From: Mansonella perstans
Taxonomy: Eukaryota > Nematoda > Chromadorea > Rhabditida > Onchocercidae
Length of the DNA: 64,000 bases
Assembly: GCA_037074765.1 (NCBI GenBank)
Contig: JBAMDO010000059.1
Coordinates: forward strand, 218,300-282,299
Direction of reading: 5' to 3'
Part shown: positions 1 through 14,100 of the stretch, piece after piece
How the letters are laid out: each line of letters starts with the position of its first letter
Numbering within the stretch: position 1 is the first letter of the stretch
Position numbers and translations under genes: made by a program
The notes under the pieces: generated by a model
The model's input: the letters and a program-made list of their open reading frames with translations, nothing else
Databases searched by the model: none
What the model was told of the DNA's origin: nothing

Positions 1-300
1 TTAACTGAAGGACAGTTGAGTAGTTAACTGATTGCATAGCATTTGAATTATTGAATGATTAATCAAGCAATTACTTAATTGAATGCACAATATTCACCTC
101 AACGAACAGTTAATTAATTAATTTCATAAAATCCAAATTAACAAACAGTTGAGTAGTTATCTGATTGCATAGCATTTAAATTAATGAGCGATTAATTAAG
201 CAATCACTTAATTGATTTGCACGATGTTCACCTCAACAAACAGTTTGCTAATTAATTATAAAAAATCTAAATTAATGAACGATTAACTGATTAGTTACTT
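1..300. repeat. ~133-bp tandem repeat at left edge
   Basis: A block beginning near base 10 (GTTGAGTAGTTAACTGATTG) recurs near base 143 with a few changes, a period of about 133 bp. A third, decayed partial copy follows near 275-300. Shared pieces include GATTGCATAGCATTT and TTCACCTCAAC. The array probably starts outside the window. No coding potential is seen. Confidence 0.75.
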
Positions 301-1329
301 AGTTACATATAAAATATTTAGGACAAATGAGAAACTAAATAGTTACAAAGTATATTTAATCATATAGCATTTAAGATAGTGAAATTATTTGATTAGTTAG
401 TTTTATTCAATTATTTGTCTATTTAATTAATTAATTTAAAATATTTATAAATTACAAATCGGAATGGTATTTTTTTGGATAAACTTTTTTTTTTATAGAT
501 TTAAACAAATATTTATGCAATCATTTCCATTCTTTCCCAAAGCTTACAAAATAAGCCTTAATGATTGTACAAAATTTATTTTGCTATTTCATTTCATAGA
601 AGGCAGTCTTAAAATTTCAAAAAATCAAATTTATTGAATTTTTTCGTTTTTTTTTGCTTTTTTTTTCGTTTTTTTTTTGCTTTTTTTTTTCGCTTTTTTT
701 TTGCTTTTTATGTATGCGAAATGAATCGAATTGAATTTGAACAACACAATATTGCCGGTATATTTCAAAAGAGAAAATTTGCTGATTAAATATAGCAGAA
801 AAAGCTTCTCTCTTTTCTTCTTGCACATTCAATAACATACATGCATTGTTAATGAGGTCAAATACAAACTACGTCAAATACAGTGGGAAAAAATGACAGA
901 GAATGAAATTAGAATGGGATGAAAATTTCAACTATTATTTTTGAAATGGAAAATTTTCCTTTTTCTTTTCAGAATATAATTTAATTGCAATATCTGTTGT
1001 ATGTCCTGTCTCGTTTTTTTTAATTACAGCAGTAATTTATGAAAAATTTCATCATTTTTAAAATTGCTATAATTAAAGGAAATTTAACTTTTTATCAATT
1101 ATTGAGTTACTATTAAGTGCCATCATCATTTTTTTTTTATAATTAACTCTTTTCTAAAATAAAGCCATCAGCTAAATTAAAGTTTAGTTTCAGAATTTAT
1201 TTAAATTCTTTTAAAATTAGTGCTGAATGAAATCGTTTAATCTATAGTTGTGTCAAACTGGGCATAACGTTGAAAAACAAAGGGATTAAAATCATTCAAG
1301 TGTGCAAATTAAAATACGCATAAGCTTAC
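301..1329. other. AT-rich non-coding stretch (probably cadherin intron)
   Basis: This stretch lies between the second recognised cadherin exon and the left edge and probably belongs to an intron of that gene. It holds a T/TTTTTTCG-rich tract at about 637-710 that reads as a Lys-rich open frame on the minus strand, which is low-complexity and not convincing as protein. Nothing else is recognised. Confidence 0.5.
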
Positions 1330-2945
1330 GTTAATTGAAGAAACTGGAAATGTTGGCATATTATCATTTTCATCGATAACATTTACGGTTACATGAATTG
1401 CTTCACTCTGTGAATGGCTATCAATGGGTATGGCGATTAAATGAAACGAAGTGTGATGTTCATAATCCAGTTCACGTAAAACACGTATCTCTCCACTTAT
1501 TTCTTCTGCTGCCAAATACTGCAATTAAAGAAAAAACTAAGATATTCATCAGTTCGTATCAAATTTCATTCAATTGTTCAAATGAAAATATTTCAAAAAT
1601 CTTACAATAATAATTCAGAAGATAAAAAAATCAATTAAGCATCATTTAACGTTATGAATGTTTAGCCTTATCCTGAATCCTGATTTCGTTAATGATAATA
1701 CACTCAAAAGGAAATTTTTCCTTTGGTCAAAAATATATTCCTCCAAAAATATATTCGATTTTCATTACGGTGTTTTTTTGTTATTGACAAATCTTTTTCG
1801 AGTTCTATTCAAATTTCTAGTTTCTTAAAAAATTTAAGAATTTAATTTCAGCTAGATGATGTTTCACAATTGTTGTATTAGAGAGTTCATTTGATCAATA
1901 CGCTTGGGAAATAAAATTCGCATGTCTCTTTAGCCATTTAATTCTTTATAAAAAAAATTTTACTTTTTAAAAAAATTTAAAAAATTTTAAACTTTTTCCA
2001 ATGCTTCAAATGTTATTCCGAAAATTTTTAATATTAATGAAATTGCAAACAAAATTTAATTAAGCCATCACTTTCAGTGAGATTCTTTTACTTTTTTTTA
2101 AATTGTAGCAACTTTTTTTTGGGAGACAAAGACATCCAATGTCCTTGTAAAATTAACAAAAATTTCAATTCATATAACCCACATTTATAATTGAGCTATT
2201 TGTATTGCTTGCCCAACCATTCAAACAATTAGTTCATTCATTGTGTTACATGCATATTTGCACAATCATTCAGAAATTTTTTTTTTCAATTTATTCAAAT
2301 GAACTTTAACAAATTATTCTCAATTTTTGCAAAGAAAAAGAACTTATAAGTTTTACTAATAGTAAAATAGTGTAGCTTTTTTCTATCGGCTTTTTGTCTT
2401 TTGATAATATCTTATAAATTTCATTTCTATATAACTTAAAATTTTAAAAGAGAAACGGAAGCAGAAGAGAAAGGAGAGAAGAGAAACAAAAAAAATAGAA
2501 GAGAAACAAGCTTATCACTGAGACATTTTATTGTTGTATAAAATTTAAAGTTTATAAAAAGTTAATGAAAAAAAATATTCGCTGCAAATTATTTTTTGCA
2601 ACAACAATACTTTTTTTAATAACTTACTTTGCTAATTACTTTTAATTACTATTTTAAGAATTGTAAATTTACATGAAATAGAATTACATTTTAAACAGGT
2701 TTAGTTTAATTTTTTCATAAGAAATACTTTTGATGTTTTAAGCGACTTACTTTTTCCGCTTCACCAATATTATCCGGAAAAACAATGTAAAAATTTGCTC
2801 GAATACCATCTGATGGTGTACCATTGAAATAGCCAATGATATGTCCAATTGGTACTTGTTCGGAAATGTTGAAAATTCTTTGCTGCTCACATAAAACGTT
2901 TTGCAGTGTAATAATAATTATTATTAAGCTATGATAAATTAACAT
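1330..2945 (-). CDS. Cadherin-family protein, N-terminal exons (partial)
   Basis: Two phase-consistent minus-strand exons are visible, 2945-2751 and 1518-1330 (65 and 63 codons), joined by GT-AG splice signals. The first begins with a likely signal peptide (MLIYHSLIIIIITLQNVLC) and then a cadherin-type first strand (IFNISEQVPIGHIIG). The second carries the family signatures LDYE and DENDNMPTF, the calcium-binding linker that ends a cadherin repeat. The two exons together therefore make about one extracellular cadherin domain. The reading frame leaves through a GTAAGC donor at 1329-1324, and the rest of the gene lies beyond the left edge. Cadherins are cell-surface adhesion proteins. Which nematode class this is (classical, Fat-like, Dachsous-like or other) cannot be decided from one domain. 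The 1.2-kb intron is AT-rich and featureless. Confidence 0.85.
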
Positions 2946-5900
2946 TCGGGTTAATAGTTTAAAATAGGCAAACGATTACTGTAATACAGTGAAAATGAAT
3001 TTTTGTTTTTGCACATAGATGATTTGCTCCTGAGGTCATCGATAGGTGCAATCGATCTGAAATGGCAATAATCATCAGTAAATGATAATGATCAGTAATA
3101 GAGAGAGAGAAAGAGTATTCCGAAGCTCAGTGTAATATCTCTCTGTACAATTACTACTAAATGGCATTAGTATTTTAATGAGTCTTTTTATGGTCATTAT
3201 CAAATGATTTAAAAAGATAATTGAATAAATGAGATTTTTTCTTTTTGTAACAAAGAAAAAAAGTATAGTATGAAAGGCTTGCCGATATCTTTCCTAATTT
3301 TATCGTTTAACAATCCTCACAATATTTTCAAACAATTGTGAAAATAATTAATAAAGGTATCCAACGATATGAATTGAATTACAGGGAAGTATTGAGTATG
3401 TATTAACTTATGCTAACAAACTCTATCACGTAAATCATTTTATGCTAGCAGCTCTGTTACGTCACTGTTATGCAATTCCTTTTTTGCTATCTAATTTCAT
3501 ATCACGCAAATCACTTAATGGTCACAAGCCCATAAATTATCACTTCATTCTATTAGTCTATTATGGATTAAGCACAGCTAAATTTAACATTTTTAATTTT
3601 CTCTTAAAAATTTAAAATCAACTTACACTATTTTGATCAAGCGGGTCATTTAAAGGGTCATTCAAAAGAAAGATAAAAAAAAGTATACAGCAAGATATTA
3701 GCAAGCAATTAACTTTGAGGTGGATAATGATAGAGTGCCAAAATGTTGACAACTGAATTTTGTAATTGTTCAAACAGGTTTCCTTAGATAGGGTATCGCT
3801 TTCAAATAAAGTGTCCCTTCATACAAATGTGTAGAAAATATGGAATTATTTCCGGATATTTCAATACAATTTGTCATTTTGATAAAATTTTTGTTCATCA
3901 ACAAATATATATTACTAATCCATTCTTGAAGCTTTGTCAATTTTGAAAGATAAAAAAAAAAAAAGCTAGAGTAAAAAAATGAAATGGAAATTTAAAATTA
4001 AGAAACTATAAATTAAAAAAAATTTTAACAAAACTCAAAAATAGAAACATAATTGAAAGAAAAAATAAACGGACACTTTTTTTTCAAAATTATGGACAAT
4101 TAAAATGAGTGAAGTAAAATTGTTAAAATTTAAATTATTAATTTAATAGCTTCTTTATCTTTCTTTTCCAAATCATTTCGTTACTTATTGATATAAACTG
4201 AAGTTTGCTTTATGAAAAGATGGATTTGTTAGGGAATACTATTATTGCGAATATTATTTGAGCATCTAAAATCACACTATCACAATCTTAAGTTTCAAAA
4301 TCGCCAATCTCTCAAGAGAATTGTATGCCAAAAAATAAATAGATAACCAAATACTGAACACCTGGCGTCACCAAAATCTTCTATTACATTGGTTAGACGC
4401 GTAGTCCCATTAAAACTTCTTTTTCGACTTACTACCTAAATATTCATTTTGAATTGATGAAAAAAGAAAGTTAAAAGGAAAGTGAAATTAACTAGTGAAT
4501 GTTTTGAACTTCATTGACCTAAAGTTAAAAGGTTTGTCAAAGACGATTTCATTATTGTCCATTATGGATCTTGCACTAAATTGAGCAGCTTGAATTGTTG
4601 TCAACTATGATGACAGAGATGGAAAATGAGGTGATGATGATGACTTGATGACAGTAGTATGGAAAGTAATTATACTGATAATGGCTGAACGGTAATGACT
4701 AAAATTTTTGCATGACATCTGAAGCGTATAAAAAGGACTTTTGCAAAGCAATTATCTCTTTCAGTAAAAGGAATGAGAAGAATGAAAATATTGAAAAAGT
4801 TAATACTTTACAAAATTTTAAATTTGGATATATCCTAGACGGCCATATCATTTTAGTGAGCAAAAAAAAACCAATTGTTAACGGCAAGTTTTATTGTCAC
4901 CATTGATTTTCACATGATCTGTCACCACTGATAAGTATTTCACCAGTAATAGTATATAAATTACCTAAGATAATGTTAATAAATTTAAAAATACAAAAAA
5001 TCCCACTTTCCTCTCTTTCGTTTTAAAATTTATTCAAAATTATATTTGAACACAAGTTTAAATTAAAATTTCTCATACAACAACGCATTACCATTAACTT
5101 AAAATAAAATACTAGTCAAACACTAGTATGCACGAAATACTCAATACAATAAATACTGTAATCATACAGTAAGTATTGTAATAATTAGTACAGTTAAACA
5201 ATGAGATAATTTAATATTCATTGCAAGACTATTGCTTTAAATGGACAAGAAAGTGCAAAATTGATGATAATTGCTAAGTAAAAATTGAAAAATTGAACAA
5301 AATGGCTAAAAATTTATTGGAAGAGATAAATGTTTTGTTTAAGAAAAGTTATCGATCTTAACTAAAAAGATTAAGTGAATTTTAAATGAATGAAACAGAT
5401 GATGCCACCGGCAATTTTATCGTAAAATTAAATGAATTGCGGCCGATGAATGAAAGTTGCACCATGGGTGGATTCAGGGTTTGTCCGTTATATTTATCAT
5501 ATATTATTTCCTTAAGTCAGGGAAGAGATAGAAGGAATAGGACGAAAAGGAACGAAATTGACAACAAGAGATAGTGTCAAAGGAATGAGTTGGAAAGGAG
5601 ACACCGCCTTCATAAAAATGACAATTTTGATTTGATTCGAAGTAAAAGTTACCAGTTACAGGGCATTATTACTGCTACTAACTCACTTGTCCTTGATTTC
5701 TCAATAACAACTCAAAAGTAACGCTGCAGGAATTTCTTAAATCCAAATTTCAAAATTCGACTTACTATGACCTAATTCTGTCAATCTATTCCGCTCTAAA
5801 ATTATAGGCATTTCTTTCAGCCCAATAATTCAAACAATCTATTGTCAAATTATTCAAATTTTGTTCAGTCCAATACTAAAATTAAATTTATAAGAATGCC

Positions 5901-7888
5901 TTTCAATGCAATACTAGATTTCAAAATTATACTACAGCAAACTGACTCTCAAACAATCCAATCCGTTGTAAAATTATCTTTTCAATTCAATTCAAATCAA
6001 TCCCTTCAATTCAATAATCCAAAAAATCAAAATTTTTACTTCTAACTCTGCTTAACCATTATCTTCAATTCATCCAGCTGTAAATTAACAATGCACAGCG
6101 AAAGAACTTATCTGTCCACTCTGGAAAATTATATATGCAAATCCTTTTATAACTCTCCTAACTCTGAAACTTCTTCATTTGTTGAAGAAAGAAGAAAGAA
6201 GAAAGAGAGAGAGAGAGAGATTTTCAAGAAATACGAATCACAATTACATTAGCAACCACTATAGACATCTTTCAGATTCTATAATAATATATAAAATAAA
6301 TCGACAAAACAAATCACTGAAAAAAAAAAATCAAACAATTGCTAAACTTTATCCTTTTGGACAGTAACAAACAAAACTTTGATTATCTCAAGAAAGGTTC
6401 TAAAGAAATAAGAATAAATTGATTTAATTAGGCCATTTCCAGAAATGAATTCTATTTGAATAGAAGTAAATAAGGTAAGAGTTAAAGGAAATGATAAATT
6501 AAATGAAAGGAAAATGACGATGTGACTGAATAATAAGTGAATTAGATGAGAAGTAAGATTTATGAGTCAGATTTGTCACCATCTATAAGCAATGTTGACA
6601 AATTGTTCTATAGCATTTTCTTAATCTATCAATAACAAATGATAAGCTGATCGATGTAATTACTTAAAAATTAACTTTGAAATTATGCAAATTAGCAGTG
6701 ATTATGATATTAACATGTAAGAGAGGTCAAATGTTCTACAATTGGTTATGGCATTAAAATGTAAGAGGTTAAATGATATTAACATGTCAGAGGTTATACT
6801 ATTAACTACATGTTAAGAGGTCAAATGTTCTACAATTGTTAATGTGTAAGAGGTCAAATGCTCTTATAATTGATTATGATATTATCGTGTAAGAGGTCAA
6901 ATGTTTTCTACAACTGAGAAGTACGGTTAATGATTCACAAATGATTTGTAATTTTTCAAGTTAATCGACATAAAAACGACATGAAAGAAGTTTTTTCCAA
7001 AAATGATCAGACATATTAAAATGCTTAATAAAATTGAGTTTTCTTTTGATCATTTAAAAAACTTTTTTTTCCCGTAATATTTTAATTAGGTGATAATAAC
7101 TTCACAAAGAGTTATAGTTTAATTGCTTCCAAATTAGTCCAATAAATGCTCATTGGCTATTCTTAGACTAATCAAAATACTATGGTTTTAATTGAAAACA
7201 GCTTTTTGAAAATAATTGAAAATTTTAATTGAAAAAAAAATAGTGACATTTATATGTTTTATAATTTCTATTCAATTAATGATGATAAATTTCATTGATG
7301 TCTAATACATATTTGATTTTCTGCTAAAATATTTATTTATTTGTATAAAAAAGAAATACATCACTCACCTCTGACATGACAGTGTTGACTTTTTACACTC
7401 AAATTTATGTATTGAGTGAGACGTCTAATTTGCGTATCGCGCAAGGCGGTAGATTTGAAATACCATGTAAATTATATACCTGAATGAAAGAATGGGAAGA
7501 CAAAGGGATAAACAGGTTAGGATGAAATTAAATTCAAAAGTTTCATGATAATTTATTCTTCAGTGTCCATTTCTTGATAAAATATGTATAATGTTATGAA
7601 CGTCAAGAATATGTATATGAAATTTTGATTTTTTTTTTTAAATTCATATTATTGAGTGTATTATTTAAATTAGAATAAAGCTATTTCAGGTGAAATTTAT
7701 TAACAAAAATACATTTTTTCAACTTTTCATATTTCATCCTTCTCTTTGACCTTCCATACTTTCAATCTTTTATGTACAGCATTTGCAGCAGAAATTTATT
7801 TCACTTTACCGATAATCACAGTTTGATGTAAATATTTCAGTTTTTTTTTTTAATTGCTAAGAAGAAAAAGAAGACAGCAGAACGGATA
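2946..7888. other. Intergenic region between divergent genes
   Basis: About 4.9 kb between the minus-strand cadherin start and the next plus-strand gene. It contains short GA microsatellites (about 3101-3115 and 6197-6221), A/T homopolymers and the minor repeat at 6700-6910. Several short open frames occur but none has flanking splice sites and protein-like composition. Regulatory sequence for both divergent genes presumably lies here, but no specific site is recognisable. Confidence 0.55.
6705..6910. repeat. Degenerate short repeat, AAGAGGTCAAATGTTCTACAATTG type
   Basis: The motif TAAGAGGTCAAATG(T/C)TCT with ACAATTG or a close variant recurs about five times between 6718 and 6915. The copies are separated by variable ATTAACATG/TTATGATATTA spacers. 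The copies are imperfect and irregularly spaced, so this is an old minisatellite rather than a coding repeat. Confidence 0.7.
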
Positions 7889-9741
7889 ATGCAGCACTTC
7901 AAGCTTCTTATGTATATGAAAAAGCCGAAACCTTGGCGTACAATGGACGATAACGATGAGAATAAAATGAGCCGGTGTGAAATGACACGAAATGTTAATA
8001 GGATTTGCAGGTATTTTTGCAAAGATTGTCCTTACTATACCGTTATTGCTTATTTTATCAATTTTTTGTTTAAATTTTTTAATTGATAGTAATTTTCACG
8101 ATGATTGCAATATTAGTCCATGCTTTTAATATTCCATACATTGTTCGTTTTCATATAGACTACTTATGATTAACCATGCTCCAAGCATCCTATCGATCTG
8201 TTCCACTCCACGAATTAATAAAAAGAAATGCCGCAAAAGAAAAGCCGAACCTCCGTTTTTAATAAGGAATTGTATCAATGGGGTGGGTTAATTTTTTTCA
8301 AAGCTATTCTTGAATTTATTTAAAAAAGAAAAATAATTTTGTTTAGATGCTTGATCTGATAGACTTAGATGCTTGTGATTAATTAATGAATTAATGTCGA
8401 AAACTTGTTATTACATCTACCAAAAATCAGATTTTAATTCTCGGTGTTTTTAATATGTTACGAGTAATTTCAGCAAAAAAATTGGAAAAGTTATGTGCAA
8501 AAGTTACAAAATTGGTCACAAAGACTGAATCAAAGGAGACGGAATGGTTCAACCAGTTATTCATCTGTAAAGGATCAAAGCCATATATCATATAGCGGTA
8601 ATCAGCTGGAAAATGTGTCAGATTTTACATCTGCTGCATTACTACGTTCTTTTTATACTATTTGGCATATTGGGCGCATTTCAAAAAAACCGTTGAAAAC
8701 AAATGAAGAGGTCATTTTTCCCACTGCTTTTTGGAATTGCTTCAAATTAGGCTCATTGAATTGAATGAAAGATCCATGTGATGAATCTTAATTGTTCCTT
8801 CTCTTGGACTTAATTATCCACGATTAACTATTTGAAGAGCAGATGAAAATGAACTGCCAGAAAAATAATGCTACTGTTTGGTTAGCTAACATCTGTGTTG
8901 ATTTTGTAAAATTTCCTGGATTTTGGTTTTCGGGGATAAGCTACTTTTTTGCTTACCTTTTTTATGCGTATCATTTAATTATTGAGAGAAATGTTTCCTA
9001 GCTTGATTCGTCTTTGTTCCTCTAATGAAAAGGGAATCAGGGCTAGAATTTGCACAGAGCTATAAGCAAGGCTCAGATTGTTGCATGTTTTCATTATCTT
9101 CTAAGATTTCTAGACTGAAAAAGCTTTGAAAGAACTTTCGGCTTCACCAATTGTCGAAAAATCTTTACGGCTAACACCAAAAGGTGGTATTACTGCTGAA
9201 GTAATCAGTGACAAATCGCAGTTATCAAAACGAGCATTGTATACTCTGAGTCGATGGGCGCGAATCACCGAAGATGTGGTGCAAGATGGATACGAATCTG
9301 GATACGATGATGATCCTGTTGAGGTTGTACCTAGCATCTTTATTGTGATCATAACTGTAATTAGCAGTATTCATGTTACGAAAATTTTACAGTTGTTTTG
9401 ATAATAGTTTTCATCAGGTTGTAAATTGATTTAATTATGGATTTCTTGGTTTTCCTCTGAAAATCTTTATATATAACCATGAATTATATAGATTTAATTT
9501 TGCTGGAAGGGAGAATTAGAAACTTATGATTTTTTCCAATCATGCATCACTTCAGATTTGGAATCGTGCAATAACTTTTGCTGATACATCATACACCGGA
9601 AATGAATTAAATAGTGTTACTAGAACTACAAATGCAACTGCAGAAACAGTTGCAACTTCTTTTTTCACCAATACTGATGGACCAACGCCAAAACGAAGAC
9701 GATCTAACAGAGTGTTGAAGGCTGTTAATTTAAAAGTCTAA
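7889..9741 (+). CDS. Unrecognised 292-residue basic protein, five exons
   Basis: Five exons join with consistent phase: 7889-8010, 8159-8282, 8474-8710, 9114-9323 and 9556-9741, giving 293 codons including the TAA stop. Acceptors are of TATAG, TTTCAG, TTCTAG and CTTCAG type. The product is basic and polar, with clusters such as KKKCRKRK near residues 60-70 and PTPKRRRSNR near the C terminus, so a nuclear location is possible. An acidic tract (GYESGYDDDPVE) precedes the last exon. No signal peptide, membrane segment or known domain was recognised. The start is the first in-frame ATG of the first exon; MDDNDENK, 18 residues later, is an alternative start. The donors after exons 3 and 4 (GTCATT, GTTGTA) are weak, so ends there may shift. 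The function is unknown. Confidence 0.65.
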
Positions 9742-11171
9742 TCACTACATTATGGAATGACGAGCGTGTATTTTACATTTGATCCCATATATCTGGCGAT
9801 TATTAAAAGAGAAGATAAACAATAGAGATAGCAGGAGTGTATTCAGATTCATATCAAAGTTTGTAATGAAAGATAGAAAGAGAGAAAAAGTTAGTTTCGT
9901 TGGAAGAAATAATAGTGCAATGATTTCTCTGTTATACAGATATATTTTAATTGCTTCTCTTTTGTATTTTCATTGTCAGTAATCGCGTAACTTCTCACTT
10001 TAACTTTCCGCGTGAAATCCTAAAGTTAAGGATCGCAGAAACTTTCAAGATAAAAGACATGCATTTAGAGTTTTATAGACAAAATCAAATCTGTTACGAG
10101 AATAATTAGTTATTAGATGGTTGTTTAGTAACTCCTTTTGCAGTTTACACGATGTTTTAATACTATTTACAATTTACACTATTTACACAGTGTTTTTATT
10201 TTCAATTCATTTCTAATATTTGTTACTTCCATATATTTTTCATATTGCATGTGATTGACATAAGTGAATTGCACGTATCACGTTACGTAGTGCGAATAAA
10301 GTGTATACTTCATTTGCTGGACATAATTAAGCGCACGCAACAATTTGTTTAAAATATGCATTAATGTTGGATAATCCAACCTTTTAAGTAGTTAAATGAA
10401 TATATGAGAAGAAACCGGGATAGATAGCAAATGAAAATATTTATCTATGATTGTTTGAGTTGTCAATTTTCCGGATTGTCAATTTTCCTGATTGTAGTAG
10501 TAGAAGTGGTAGAGAAATATGAAATATGATTCACCTGAAAGGGAAAGAAATAGGAGACCGGAAAAAGCATCTTTAAAAATAACGATAGGAAGTATGAAAT
10601 CTCTCATGATGATGAATTATTGATTTTTCTTTTTTTTTTTCCGGAAGAAGAATATAAAAATTTTCAGGATTAACAAAATTGAAGCTATACGATAAATGAA
10701 TGATTCATATCATTTTAATTTTACACTTACTGTGGAAAATATATTTATGCAAATTTGAAATGGATTTTTATCAAATCGAAATTTGTTTAAGGTTAACAAT
10801 CAAAGCGTATGATGCGTCAGTTTTTGTGTTTGCAGTGTGCATGAGCGGTTGACTTCACGTTTAGTGCTTTTATTTGCTTTTCTGGTATCTTATTTAGCGA
10901 AATTTTGGTATTTTTCAAATTATTATTTCAAAGATTTGTCGCAATAACTTGATGAATTAACCGGAAAATTTTCATAATATCCACGGTTGAATTTAAATTT
11001 TCTTTCTCAAATAGCTCTTTTTGAGATTTGCTCAGCTTATTGAATTCAACAATATCTTGTTGAATTCCTAATTAGTAATAATATTCCATACTGAGATGAT
11101 AAATCAGTTTTTTTTTCTACAATTTCAGGAATTCTGGAATTTCAGGAAAGCTAATAGCTGAGTGCACAAAA
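9742..11171. other. Intergenic, AT-rich
   Basis: About 1.4 kb between two plus-strand genes. No convincing exon, RNA gene or repeat array is seen. The run TTTCTACAATTTCAG at about 11114-11128 and a second TTTCAG at 11140-11145 lie just upstream of the next start codon and are candidate spliced-leader acceptors for it. Confidence 0.5.
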
Positions 11172-14100
11172 ATGGTTGTTATTTCGTTGCCAAAAACAAT
11201 TGAAAATTTTGAGGGTGAAATAAGCCATGTAGCAGTGGCTGGCAATGAAACATTAACTTTCATTAAACCATTCCAATGGCAAGAAGCAAGAAAACAAATT
11301 TACACAAAATTACGTGCTATGACACTGTCACTAAAGAAATTCGAGATGCTATCAGCAGTGAATTCTGGTAAATTCCCATCTTATAATTGAGGATTTAAAT
11401 AGAATTTCATGAAAAAAAAAAATTTGAAAGTATTTTAAATCAGTAGATCTGAATTACAAATATATTAGATACAGATCATCTGTTTATATATTCCAAATTA
11501 GAATATGAAACAATGAGATCTTAAAACATTTCAAGAATGACATAAATTAGTAATGGCAGACAAATCTCACTCTCACTAATTTATTTACTTTCAATATAAT
11601 TTATATTTATTTGTGGGAATACAATTAATTTTAGAAAGTATTTTAAGCGCTCCTTTTCAATCACACATAGACTAAATGGAATAGTACTGAAAGTTATTGA
11701 ATCATAATTGAGTTTAACCGGAATTCCGTTTCGTTATCATTTCATAGTAGAGAAAAAGAAAAAGTATAACTGGAGGTTTAAAATTTTATTCACAAAAGTT
11801 TAATGCCACGTATCATGGTGGAGAGTAATAAGAGTGATGCTGTGTATTGTAATATAGGATGATAAAAAATTATACGACTTTCAGGTGAGCTATATGTTGC
11901 AAATGTAAAAGGCTCATTGGAACGTTCATTTGTTATTCGAAGACCAACTCCTGATACATATTCCGTAAATTTGTCTAAATTTTAAAATTTTTAAACTTAT
12001 ACATGATTTTATACACATACATGTAAAATCTTACTGATATCAATTATTACTCTGCATATGTATTTCACGCAAGTTAATAATTATATGTACTCTAAATGCA
12101 TGTATTTTATAGAAATTTAAAAAAAAAAATAAACTTTTCTATTTGTATGATAAATACTCTCATTAACATTTGCTAATTAATCTGCAATTAATCTCATCTA
12201 TACAAATTTTACAGATCTATCTCATTGACAAAGGTGTGCAGTGCGAAGCGCAATTCGATGATATTTATGAATTTCCATCAGAATTATTGAATTTTTCATT
12301 GTTCAGTTGTATTTGTCCTGTCTTTGTACCATCTGTTGAACAACTCAATATCTATAAAGCTTTCGTAGGGCAAAAGTGCAAATGCGAAGTGGGTAAGTAT
12401 CATGATGCATGATTGATTTTTGATGCGATAATTGTCGTTGTCTATGTATTTGCAGATTATTTCTCAGGGATGCGCAATGCTGGCAAAATTTTCTTTATTT
12501 ATCACAAATTGCCTCTATGAGAAAATTGGCTTTTATAAATTTCAATGCTCATCGATGACAGGAAAATCTTGATCATATTATATTGACGCTATTAATTTAA
12601 TTATCTTTGAATGTTTCATTTGTAGAAACTTTATCGAAATCTTTTATCGTATTGGGATATGTTCGCGGTAAATTATTGATAGAAAATGGTGATGTTTATG
12701 ACGATTTACAAGGCATTATTTACGAAAAGTCGGGAAATGGACTGAACAGTTCTGGTAAAGCGAAAATTATTTTTTTCTCTTATATCATTATTACATGGCG
12801 TTGAATTTATTATTTCATGATTTTTGGAGCTTTTAAGAAGAAAATTTAGCTTGAAAAATGTTTCAGCTAAGCATTGATTTTAATTCTGATTAATATAAAT
12901 CGATTTTTTCCGGTTTTTTCTAAAAGTGTTGATCTATGTTTATTTGAAGCTGAAGGACCTATTCGGTTCAATATGCAGGCTAAGATATCCGAAGATGACA
13001 CAAGTTCCAGTGAACAAATGGATGATAGTTTTAGCAGCGAACTGACTTACCGTTGCTCTTCTACGGAAAAAGTGAAAATTTTCGTGAAATCTTTTGTTCT
13101 GAAAGAATTATCAATATTCGCCAGAAAACTTTAAATGAATTTTTTTTTTTGGCTAGCACTATTTTGAACCTTACTTGTTTAACGTTGACTTTGTCAATTG
13201 TTCTAAAATTCTCAACATATCTGTTAATTAGTCCAAAAAAACTTAAGGCTGCGCAAAGTGGCTATACTCCGAGCAGGAGAAGCTATATCGCTTCAAAAAA
13301 TATCATATACGGTAAGCATCACAGTAGTGTCATTTATTTATATTGTGAAATATCTTCTATCGGTTGATTCTCAGAATATGTATTCTGACTAAGTGTTGCA
13401 ATCATTGTAAGTCTTTGATTAATTCTCTGAAATGAATTCATTGATAGATGATGCAGCGTGATGCAAAATTTTATTTGAATTTATTAATTCAAGTATGTGA
13501 CCTTGAAAGTTTTTCTGAACGTTAGATTTAAGCAAGTGTTTAGATTTAAATATATATCGTATAAATTTTAAAATTATATTTTGTTTCAGTCGATCATACG
13601 GATACGGAATTATGCACTGAATTTGATACATTAATGGTGAACATTTTTAAAAATTCAATTATTTGAAATGCTATTTTCTTTTCTACTTGTGTTACTATCA
13701 TTTATGTTTTATCAGGCTCAAGAGCTGTTTACGCAAACAGCATTCAAGCAATACAAACCTGATGTGATTCCAACAATGATAAGTGTTCGATTCGATAAGA
13801 AGGATCGAACGCTGGGCAAATTTTGGGTTGTCAACAAGAGCATATTTTCAACGACTGAAAGAGTGTGTTATTAACGGATTTCTTTCTGGAACACCTTTCT
13901 CGTAGTATCATATTTTTCCACATGTCTTTTCTAATTTGTAATTTGGGAATGGAGTAAGCTGCAGATGTAGTTTATTATTATTATTCCTATGATTGATGAA
14001 ATGAACTGTATGAAGTATGGTGGCTCATCACTTGCATCAAATAAAAGGCAATGCATTTGAGCAATTACTTGCTGAAGCGGTTCTTTAATAAGGCTGCTTT

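Noticed and set aside
617..838. Minus-strand open frame, Lys-rich (73 codons)
   Set aside because: Most of it is a translated T-rich simple repeat. The remaining part has no splice context linking it to the cadherin exons.
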